Position numbers and translations under genes: made by a program | NCBI GenBank assembly: GCA_029862935.1 | Contig: JAOTWK010000236.1 | Span: 1-5,895 of the forward strand | DNA from: Gemmatimonadota bacterium | GTDB taxonomy: Bacteria; Gemmatimonadota; Gemmatimonadetes; Gemmatimonadales; GWC2-71-9 | Direction of reading: 5' to 3' | DNA: 5,895 bases | Notes under the pieces: model-generated | What the model was told of the DNA's origin: nothing | The model's database searches: none | Seen by the model: the letters and a program-made list of their open reading frames with translations, nothing else | Shown here: in pieces, positions 1 to 5,635 of the stretch | Numbering within the stretch: the first letter of the stretch is position 1 | How the letters are laid out: each line of letters opens with the position of its first letter

Positions 1-140
1 TTGTGCGCTGGAGCGACGGCAACGGGTCCACGACGCAGCTGCGGGCGCGACGGACGACCGTTGCGCTGAACGATGACTTTTTGCGTGCGCTACGCCAGTT
101 GATGGGGCCGGATCGGGTGCGGTTGGTGAAGGCGCCGTAA
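1..140 (+). CDS. dnaE: DNA polymerase III alpha subunit, C-terminal end (partial)
   Basis: This is the last 45 codons of a gene that enters from the left; the readable frame starts at position 3 and stops at TAA 138-140. The peptide reads [17 protein letters not shown], then [18 protein letters not shown], then [10 protein letters not shown]. The pattern of a glycine-containing turn, LRAR, a valine strand, an 'LRxLMG' helix and a final 'VRLV' strand resembles the extreme C-terminus of bacterial DnaE, the catalytic subunit of the replicative polymerase. Context supports this: accA starts 10 nt downstream, and dnaE-accA adjacency is well known, for example in E. coli. No catalytic residues are inside the window, so the call rests on a short tail plus synteny. 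Another protein ending is possible. Confidence 0.68.
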   Translation, partial: VRWSDGNGSTTQLRARRTTVALNDDFLRALRQLMGPDRVRLVKAP

Positions 141-150
141 CGGAGAAGCC

Positions 151-1116
151 ATGGCGAGCAAGGGACCCATTCTCGAGTTCGAGAAGCCGATCGTCGAGCT
201 GGAGCAGCAGATTGACAGTCTTCGTCGGATGGCCAACGAGCGCCAACTCGACGTCGAGGGTGAGATCGAGCCGCTCGAGACCAAGCTGGTCACCCTGCGC
301 CGACAGGTTTACGGCAACCTGACCCCGATGCAGCGCGTGCAGGTGGCCCGCCACCCACGTCGCCCCTACACGCTGGACTACATCGACCGGATCTTCACCG
401 ATTTCGTGGAGTTGCACGGCGATCGGCTGTTCCGCGACGATCCCGCCATCGTCGCCGGGTGGGCTCGGCTCGATGGGCGAAGCGTGGTCGTGATCGGTCA
501 TCAAAAAGGGCGGGACACGAAAGAGAACCTGCAGCGAAACTTCGGCATGCCGCATCCCGAGGGCTATCGCAAGGCGCTCCGGCTCATGCATATGGCCGAG
601 CGATTCGGCGCGCCGGTCATCACGCTGATTGACACTCCCGGTGCCTATCCGGGACTCGGGGCCGAGGAACGCGGACAGGCCGAGGCGATCGCGCGCAATC
701 TCGAAGAGATGGCAGGGCTCAGGATCCCGTTCGTTGCGGTCGTCATTGGCGAGGGTGGCTCGGGCGGGGCCCTGGCGCTCGGTGTGGCCGACCGTCTGCT
801 CATGATGGAGAACGCCATCTACTCGGTCATCTCCCCCGAAGGCTGCGCCGCCATTCTGTGGCGGGATGCGACGCAGAAGGAACGTGCCGCGGAGGCGCTC
901 CGGCTGACCGCCACCGATCTCGTGGAACTCGGGGTGATCGACGAGATCATTCCGGAACCGGCCGGCGGCGCACACGCCGACCCCGACGGGGCGGCACGCG
1001 CCCTCGAGACCGCCCTCATCAAGTGTGTGGGGGAGCTGGCAGACATGACACCGGACCAGCGCATCGACCTTCGTATCGAGAAGTACGGCCGCATGGGACG
1101 ATTCATCGAGGCGTGA
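151..1116 (+). CDS. accA: Acetyl-CoA carboxylase carboxyltransferase subunit alpha
   Basis: AccA pairs with AccD to form the carboxyltransferase that moves the carboxyl group from carboxybiotin (on AccB) to acetyl-CoA, giving malonyl-CoA, the first committed step of fatty-acid synthesis in the cytosol. The protein is 321 residues, close to the 319 of E. coli AccA, and looks complete. The N-terminal helical part (about 1-80, starting [15 protein letters not shown]) is typical. The crotonase-like carboxyltransferase core follows, with [27 protein letters not shown] (residues 161-168), [12 protein letters not shown] (200-211, the glycine-rich oxyanion region), [14 protein letters not shown] and the late [10 protein letters not shown]. 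The ATG start has a GGAG Shine-Dalgarno at 142-145, 5 nt upstream. It lies 10 nt after the dnaE-like stop and 1 nt before the next gene, so it is probably co-transcribed with both. AccD, AccB and AccC are not in the window. Confidence 0.98.
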   Translation: MASKGPILEFEKPIVELEQQIDSLRRMANERQLDVEGEIEPLETKLVTLRRQVYGNLTPMQRVQVARHPRRPYTLDYIDRIFTDFVELHGDRLFRDDPAIVAGWARLDGRSVVVIGHQKGRDTKENLQRNFGMPHPEGYRKALRLMHMAERFGAPVITLIDTPGAYPGLGAEERGQAEAIARNLEEMAGLRIPFVAVVIGEGGSGGALALGVADRLLMMENAIYSVISPEGCAAILWRDATQKERAAEALRLTATDLVELGVIDEIIPEPAGGAHADPDGAARALETALIKCVGELADMTPDQRIDLRIEKYGRMGRFIEA

Positions 1117-1117
1117 C

Positions 1118-2149
1118 GTGACCGCGTCCATCGTCGAGGTGCGCTTCAAGGGAAACCGACGTGAGTTCTTCACGTCGGACCACGAGCTCGCGGTTGGCGA
1201 GCCGGTGCTGGTGCCCGCGGGCCGCGGCCAGGATCTTGGATTCGTCTCTGCCGTGGGAGACGTGGCGGAGCGCAAATGCGGCGTGGGGTGCGACGGCTGC
1301 GCCGTCGCCGAGGCGAGGAAGCCGCAGGGGAGCATCTTGCGCGCGGCCACGCATGAAGAAGCGTTCCTCAGCGAACAGCTTCGCGTTGCCGAGGAAGACG
1401 TGCGACGCAAAGTCATGGAACGCGCGCGCGCCCAGAACCTCGAGATGAAGGTCTCAGACGCCGAGTGGCAGTGGGACCGGAAGAAGTTGACCGTATTCTT
1501 CACGGCCGACAAGCGGGTGGACTTTCGCTCGTTGGTGCGCGAGCTCGCCAGTCTGTTTCGCACCCGTATCGAGCTCAGGCAGATCGGAGCACGGGACGAG
1601 TCGAAACGGCTGGGCGGCGTCGGTCGCTGCGGTCGAGAGTTCTGCTGTTCCTCATGGCTCACGGAGCTTCATCCAGTGAGCCTCTCGCTCGCCAAGGACC
1701 AGCACTTGTCGCTCAATCCAACTCAGATCTCAGGTGGGTGCGGGCGCCTGCTCTGCTGTCTGCGCTACGAGCATGACTTCTACGTCAGCGCGCGGAAACG
1801 ATTCCCGAAGCTCGGTCGTATGCTCACGACATCTCGCGGACGCGAGACGGTCGACGCTGTGGAGATCTTTCGCGATCGCGTCGTCCTGAAGTCGGAAGAC
1901 GGCTCGACTCGATCGGTTCGGCTGGACGAACTAAAGCGTGAGGTATTTGCGGCTGAGACCGCTCCTGCGACGACACGGCCGAAACTGACCAAGCCCGCCG
2001 CGCCACCGAAAGCCGACCCGACGGTCACCCAGGAACAGGCCGTCAACGCTGTCTCCCCACGCAAGCGACGCAAACGCCGCCGCCGGAAACCCGGCCAGCG
2101 TCGGAAACCACCCAGCGGCGAGCCGCCCGGAAGCGACACGCCGACATGA
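1118..2149 (+). CDS. ricT: PSP1/RicT (YaaT)-family protein
   Basis: This is a PSP1-domain protein of 343 residues. In Bacillus subtilis the homologue RicT (YaaT) works with RicA and RicF in an iron-sulfur complex that influences RNase Y mRNA processing, sporulation and competence; the role outside Firmicutes is not settled. The core is clear: GRCGREFCCSSW (C171, C176, C177), then PVSLSLAKDQHLSLNPTQISGGCGRLLCCLRYE (C208, C213, C214), the paired-cysteine signature of the family. Two additions stand out: a cysteine cluster at C54, C58 and C61 (CX3CX2C), and an Ala/Pro linker from about 278 ending in a very basic tail (315-330, RKRRKRRRRKPGQRRK). The start is GTG at 1118, one base after the accA stop, with GAGG at 1108-1111 inside the end of accA. 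The stop overlaps the metG start (ATGA). RicA/RicF partners are not present here, so the biochemical role is inferred only from family. Confidence 0.9.
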   Translation: MTASIVEVRFKGNRREFFTSDHELAVGEPVLVPAGRGQDLGFVSAVGDVAERKCGVGCDGCAVAEARKPQGSILRAATHEEAFLSEQLRVAEEDVRRKVMERARAQNLEMKVSDAEWQWDRKKLTVFFTADKRVDFRSLVRELASLFRTRIELRQIGARDESKRLGGVGRCGREFCCSSWLTELHPVSLSLAKDQHLSLNPTQISGGCGRLLCCLRYEHDFYVSARKRFPKLGRMLTTSRGRETVDAVEIFRDRVVLKSEDGSTRSVRLDELKREVFAAETAPATTRPKLTKPAAPPKADPTVTQEQAVNAVSPRKRRKRRRRKPGQRRKPPSGEPPGSDTPT

Positions 2150-3663
2150 GCACCTACTACATCACGACCGCCATCGACTATTCGAATGGCGAACCGCATC
2201 TCGGGCACGCCTACGAGAAGATCGGCGCCGATTGCGTTGCGCGGTATCGGCGGCTTCGGGGCCATGATGTGCAGTTCGTCATCGGGATGGACGAGCACGG
2301 CCAGAAGGTGGCACAGAGCGCCGAGGAGGCCGGTGCAGACCCACAAGCATGGGTCGACGACATCGCCCAGAAGTTCCAGCACGCGTGGACCGAGTTGGCA
2401 ATCAGTAACACGGATTTCATTCGCACGACCGAAGCCCGCCACCGACGAGCGGTGGAGGAGTTGTTCGGTCGAATCCAGCAGGCCGGGCATCTGTCAGAAG
2501 GCGTGTATACCGGGTACTACTGCATCGGCTGCGAGGGGTTCAAGCTGGAAAAGGACTTGGAAGACGGCAAATGCCCGACCCACCCCACGCGAGACATCAA
2601 GTGGGTCGAGGAGCCGAACTACTTTTTCGAGATCGGCCGCTTCCGCCAGCGGTTGCTCGAGTTGTACGACGCGAACCCGGGTTTCGTGCAACCCAAATCG
2701 AAGTACAACGAGGTGTACAACGTCGTCTCGGATTGGACGCCGGACCAGCGCATCTCCGTGAGCCGGGCCCGCGTGCCGTGGGGCATCCCGTGGCCTGGCG
2801 ATCCAACCCACACGGTGTACGTCTGGTTCGAAGCCCTGATCAACTACCTCTCCGCAACGGGATTCCCAGACGACGGCTTCGATGCCATGTGGCCGGCCGA
2901 CGTCCACGTGATTGGACCGGACATCGTGCGGTTCCACGCCGCCATGTGGCCGGGGATGCTGCTGGCCGCGGAACTCGCCGTTCCCGGTCAGGTGTGGTGC
3001 CACGGTTGGATCAAGACGGAGCTCGGACGCTTCTCGAAATCCGCCGGCGGACACGTGTCGCTCCGCGACATCATTGACCGACATGGCGCTGACGCGCTCC
3101 GTTACTTCGTGTTGCGCGAGGTCCCCTGGGACTCGGACGGCACCTTTACCTGGGACCGGTTCGACGTGCGCTACACGGCAGAACTCGCAGACGGCTATGG
3201 AAATCTCGTGAGTCGGGTGCTCGCCATGATCGGCCGGTATGTGGGCGGGGTGGTGCCGCCGTCTACGGAGCCGACGCCGCTGGACCGCGCCGGAGACGAG
3301 ATCATTGCCGCCTATCGCGAGTCGATGGACCGCCAACTGTTGCACGAGGGAGCGGGGCACGCGTGGCGGCTGGTCGACCGCGCCAACGGCTTCGTCGAGG
3401 AACGGGCGCCGTGGACCCTGGCCAAGGAACAGCGCTCCGCCGAGCTGGACGACACGCTGGCAGCCCTGGCTCGGGCACTCGCGAGGATCACCCTGATGGC
3501 GAGCCCGTTCCTGCCAGTCAAAACGCAGGCCGTCTGGCAGGCGCTGGGCCTCGATAAGGCGGTGGCAGCCGCGCCCTGGGCCGATTTGGAGCAGCCCCCA
3601 ACGGCCGGTCGGGAGGTTCGCAAGCCTCCACCGCTGTTCCCCAAGCCAGACGCCAAGCGCTAA
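2146..3663 (+). CDS. metG: Methionyl-tRNA synthetase, short form
   Basis: This class I synthetase charges tRNA-Met and initiator tRNA with methionine, in the cytosol. Visible landmarks of the 505-residue protein: the HIGH-type signature HLGH (18-21) in the Rossmann fold; a connective-peptide zinc knuckle with one CXXC...CXXH set (C126, C129, C143, H146), as in the Thermus-type enzyme; SDWTPDQRISVSR and VIGPDIVRFHAAMWP; a KMSKS-type loop reading RFSKS (295-299); and a helical anticodon-binding domain from about 346 (ELADGYGNLVSR). It ends shortly after PLFPKPD, so the C-terminal EMAPII-like tRNA-binding domain present in many longer MetRS proteins is absent. The ATG overlaps the ricT-like stop in an ATGA. 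The nearest purine-rich stretch (GGAAG, 2129-2133) is 12 nt away, so start depends probably on translational coupling. First Lys of KMSKS is Arg here and Met is Phe; the catalytically important second Lys (K298) is kept. Confidence 0.97.
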   Translation: MSTYYITTAIDYSNGEPHLGHAYEKIGADCVARYRRLRGHDVQFVIGMDEHGQKVAQSAEEAGADPQAWVDDIAQKFQHAWTELAISNTDFIRTTEARHRRAVEELFGRIQQAGHLSEGVYTGYYCIGCEGFKLEKDLEDGKCPTHPTRDIKWVEEPNYFFEIGRFRQRLLELYDANPGFVQPKSKYNEVYNVVSDWTPDQRISVSRARVPWGIPWPGDPTHTVYVWFEALINYLSATGFPDDGFDAMWPADVHVIGPDIVRFHAAMWPGMLLAAELAVPGQVWCHGWIKTELGRFSKSAGGHVSLRDIIDRHGADALRYFVLREVPWDSDGTFTWDRFDVRYTAELADGYGNLVSRVLAMIGRYVGGVVPPSTEPTPLDRAGDEIIAAYRESMDRQLLHEGAGHAWRLVDRANGFVEERAPWTLAKEQRSAELDDTLAALARALARITLMASPFLPVKTQAVWQALGLDKAVAAAPWADLEQPPTAGREVRKPPPLFPKPDAKR

Positions 3664-3703
3664 ATCATTTGTTTTCAATCACTTATAGGTGTGCGCTGTG
3701 TGG

Positions 3704-3733
3704 TTGACAGCACGATGGCAGGTAGTCTATGTT
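3704..3733 (+). promoter_or_regulatory. Predicted sigma70-type promoter for the M23 peptidase gene
   Basis: A perfect TTGACA -35 hexamer lies at 3704-3709. Eighteen bases on is TATGTT (3728-3733), matching four of six TATAAT positions; TCTATG (3726-3731, 16-nt spacing) is a weaker alternative. Transcription would start near 3740, leaving a leader of about 70 nt. The stretch just upstream (3661-3690) is AT-rich (23 of 30 bases) in an otherwise GC-rich region, which could help RNA polymerase binding. A small inverted repeat, GCTGT (3695-3699) and ACAGC (3707-3711), overlaps the -35 box and might be an operator, but five-base arms are easily chance. Confidence 0.55.
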
Positions 3734-3736
3734 TTT

Positions 3737-3776
3737 CCCGCGCCATCGCTTACGCCACAGCGGGGTGTGGCGCGGG
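3737..3776 (+). repeat. Overlapping inverted repeats in the leader, mutually exclusive hairpins
   Basis: Two perfect inverted repeats share one right arm. The outer pair is CCCGCGCCA (3737-3745) with TGGCGCGGG (3768-3776), a 9-bp stem around 22 nt. The inner pair is CGCCACA (3753-3759) with TGTGGCG (3766-3772), a 7-bp stem around a 6-nt loop. Because 3768-3772 is used by both, only one can form at a time. A T-run (3732-3736) lies before, not after, the stems, so this is not a standard rho-independent terminator on either strand. It would sit near the 5' end of the predicted M23 transcript. The pairing is directly visible; any regulatory role is inference. Confidence 0.6.
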
Positions 3777-3811
3777 CGCGATAAGAGAACAGGCCGGACG
3801 AAAGGCTCTAG

Positions 3812-4750
3812 ATGGCCGCGGACAAGTGGACGATCGTAATGGTGCCGCATGGCGCGGGTGGGTCTCGCAAGGTAAGCGTTTCCACTCGGGCACTGCGGAT
3901 CATGGCGACAGCCCTCGTGATTCTGGGAATCGCATCCGTTGGCTTCGCCTACGCGACGATCAGCCGCGCCGTCGACCTCTCACGTCTCGATCGCCTGGAA
4001 CGCCGCAACGACATCCTGACCGAAGAACTAGCTCGGGCAACGCAAGCGCTCGGGGGCCTGAGCGACTCACTCAGCGCCATCGCTGAGCGAGATCAGCTCG
4101 TGCGACTGCTTGCCGGCCTCGAGCCCACCGACCCGTCCGTCCAGTTAGCCGGTATTGGTGGTCCCGCTGGGACCTGGACCGAGCGTGAGCAGATTCTGTC
4201 GGAGGCGCCTGAGGGACGAGCCGCACTGGAAGTGCGGACCCAGCTGGACGGCTACATCCGGCGCGCGAACCTGTTGGCGGGGTCGTTCCAAGAAGCGATC
4301 GACAGTCTGGAGAGCCACACGAATCGCCTGAAACGCACGCCGTCGATCTCGCCCATCCCGCCGTCGGTCGGCTGGTTCACCAGCGGTTTCGCGCGGATTC
4401 GCATGCACCCCATCTACAATGAGCCCCGTCCTCACCCCGGCATCGACGTCTCGGCACCGCTTGGCACGCCGATTCTGGCACCGGCGGACGGTCGGGTCAT
4501 CGATGTCCGCACCAAGTCAGGATACGGGAAGACCGTGACGGTTGAGCACGGGTACGGTGTCCAGACGTTCTACGCTCACTGTTCGCGCACGCACGTGCGT
4601 ATTGGCCAATCCGTCAAACGCGGAGACAAGATCGCCGAAGTTGGACGGACCGGCATCGCCACAGGTCCGCACCTCCACTACGAGATCCTCGTCAAGGGCA
4701 AGCCGGTAAATCCCAGGAGCTACATCTTCCCGCAGGCGATCGTCGACTGA
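3812..4750 (+). CDS. Membrane-anchored M23-family (LytM-type) metallopeptidase with coiled coil
   Basis: This is a predicted zinc endopeptidase of the M23 family, which cuts peptidoglycan peptide cross-links in the periplasm, or a degenerate member acting as an amidase activator. Layout of the 312 residues: a short cytosolic N-terminus (1-29, KWTIVMVPHGAGGSRKV); one transmembrane helix (about 30-49, IMATALVILGIASVGFAYAT); a coiled coil (about 56-103, RLDRLERRNDILTEELARA); a linker; and a C-terminal M23 domain from about 190. The metal ligands are all present: H208 and D212 in HPGID, and H289 in HLHYE, where H287 with H256 (FYAHCS) are the catalytic histidines. An active enzyme is therefore likely, unlike the degenerate EnvC/NlpD regulators. 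The overall plan resembles MepM/DipM-type proteins, but I would not assign a specific name. The ATG has AAAGG (3801-3805) 6 nt upstream and a promoter of its own at about 3704-3733. Confidence 0.92.
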   Translation: MAADKWTIVMVPHGAGGSRKVSVSTRALRIMATALVILGIASVGFAYATISRAVDLSRLDRLERRNDILTEELARATQALGGLSDSLSAIAERDQLVRLLAGLEPTDPSVQLAGIGGPAGTWTEREQILSEAPEGRAALEVRTQLDGYIRRANLLAGSFQEAIDSLESHTNRLKRTPSISPIPPSVGWFTSGFARIRMHPIYNEPRPHPGIDVSAPLGTPILAPADGRVIDVRTKSGYGKTVTVEHGYGVQTFYAHCSRTHVRIGQSVKRGDKIAEVGRTGIATGPHLHYEILVKGKPVNPRSYIFPQAIVD

Positions 4751-4793
4751 GCGGGCGCCAGCACCCAGCAGCACCAGACGCTTCACCCTCCCA

Positions 4794-4799
4794 TATATT
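4794..4799 (+). promoter_or_regulatory. Predicted -10 box of a leaderless promoter for the lipoprotein gene
   Basis: TATATT differs from TATAAT at one position and lies in the 56-nt gap after the M23 stop. It ends 7 nt before the GTG at 4807, so transcription would be expected to begin at or right beside the start codon. No TTGACA-like hexamer is seen at the usual distance (4771-4776 reads GCACCA). No Shine-Dalgarno sequence precedes the GTG (CATATATTCCTTCCT). This is the typical layout of a leaderless mRNA. Confidence 0.5.
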
Positions 4800-4801
4800 C
4801 C

Positions 4802-4820
4802 TTCCTGTGACTCACAGGAA
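4802..4820. repeat. Perfect 19-bp palindrome over the lipoprotein start codon
   Basis: TTCCTGTGA (4802-4810), a single C (4811) and TCACAGGAA (4812-4820) form a perfect inverted repeat with 9-bp arms. It contains the GTG start (4807-4809) and the predicted transcription start. As DNA it has the form of a dimeric repressor operator at +1. As RNA, if transcribed from upstream, it could fold into an 8-bp stem with a 3-nt loop that hides the start codon. Its function is unknown. Confidence 0.6.
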
Positions 4821-5610
4821 TTGTGTACGTCGCCGTGGTCGGTGGGCCGCATCGCCCTGGGCAGCCGCCGTGGGGACCCTCGTTACGCTTACAGGCCTAG
4901 CCTGCAACGGCGACGCTGAGCTGATCGTCCGGTCCATGTGGGACTCGGCGACGCCCATCGTCGAGCTCGACGTCACCGCCCTTCCTTTCGATCCCGACCA
5001 CATCCTGGACTCGCTCGAGCAAGCTGCCGCAACGCCGCGACCGACGTTCCCTGAGCTCGAAGCGGAGATGCTTGCGTACCGCCGGCCCGAGAACGAGCGG
5101 GTCGACCTCCTCATCGGGCCATGGCGATCCCTGCGGGATACCGTTCAAACGCTGGCTGATTCGCTGAACGCCGCTGATCGCACGCACCCTGGCTATGCAG
5201 CCGCCTACGATCGGTTCCGCCAGCAATACCAGCGGCTGGCCGATCGGGCTGCCGAACGCGACGCCGCACTGCGCCGGCTCGATGGAGGCCATCGCGCGCT
5301 CGCACGCCGTGTGGTCACGGCAGCCGAGTCGCTGCGCGCGTGGGAATACGAGGCGTTTTCGGACTACACGGACGTGGCGGCAACCGCGCTGATCAAGACG
5401 GGTCGGTTCGTGAACGAGGCCACGACGGATGCGGCGGGAGAGGCACTTCTCCTCCTGCCACCGGGACGGTGGTGGGTCGTGGCGCGTCACTGGGACCCGG
5501 AGAACCCGTTCATGGAGTACTATTGGAACGAGCCTGTCACCGTGACGAGGGTCTTGCCAGTGCGGCTCCCACTCGGGACCGCGAACGGCACGCGGCGCTG
5601 GAGACATTAG
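4807..5610 (+). CDS. Predicted lipoprotein of unknown function
   Basis: I do not recognise a named family. The 267-residue protein begins with an Arg-rich segment (RRRGRW), a hydrophobic stretch (about 14-32) and C33 in the sequence LTGLAC, which looks like a lipoprotein signal with an imperfect lipobox (Gly rather than Leu/Val at -3). The mature part has a beta-like start (AELIVRSMWDS, PIVELDVTALPFDP), a Pro-rich turn (TPRPTFPELE), a long charged helical region (about 101-197) and a compact C-terminal part. That part, with TTDAAGEALLLLPPGRWW (206-223) and MEYYWNEPVTV (236-246), resembles a carboxypeptidase-regulatory or transthyretin-like beta-sandwich; this is inferred from pattern only. 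GTG at 4807 is the only usable start upstream of the signal peptide; no ATG, GTG or TTG lies further upstream in frame back to the end of the M23 gene. Its TATATT box and palindrome suggest its own regulation. The DsbA-like gene starts 25 nt downstream and is probably co-transcribed. Predicted location is the cell envelope. Confidence 0.85.
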   Translation: MTHRNCVRRRGRWAASPWAAAVGTLVTLTGLACNGDAELIVRSMWDSATPIVELDVTALPFDPDHILDSLEQAAATPRPTFPELEAEMLAYRRPENERVDLLIGPWRSLRDTVQTLADSLNAADRTHPGYAAAYDRFRQQYQRLADRAAERDAALRRLDGGHRALARRVVTAAESLRAWEYEAFSDYTDVAATALIKTGRFVNEATTDAAGEALLLLPPGRWWVVARHWDPENPFMEYYWNEPVTVTRVLPVRLPLGTANGTRRWRH

Positions 5611-5635
5611 AGATACCCCGCAATGCGAGGTGCAT

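Noticed and set aside
1277..1300. Radical-SAM enzyme signature CX3CX2C in the ricT-like gene
   Set aside because: Spacing matches, but the protein is a PSP1-domain protein with no TIM-barrel-like glycine motifs after the cluster; coincidence or a separate metal site is more likely.
1780..2490. 236-codon open frame on the - strand spanning the ricT-metG junction
   Set aside because: It is antisense to two conserved genes and has low-complexity Arg/Ser content without a recognisable motif.
2494..3678. Long open frame on the - strand (394 codons) opposite metG
   Set aside because: It is antisense to a complete, well-conserved MetRS gene; GC-rich third positions commonly leave such frames open, and its translation shows no recognisable domain.
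3732..3776. Rho-independent terminator after metG
   Set aside because: The GC-rich stems are real, but the T-run precedes them on the + strand and would be an A-run after them on the - strand, so the geometry is wrong for either direction.
4751..4793. Terminator or small gene between the M23 and lipoprotein genes
   Set aside because: No stable hairpin with a T-run and no start codon with a ribosome binding site are seen; the short CAGCACC-like repeats are too brief to mean anything.
4806..4816. CRP/FNR-type site from TGTGA and TCACA half-sites
   Set aside because: The half-sites are separated by one base rather than the six expected for CRP, so the resemblance is only to the half-site.
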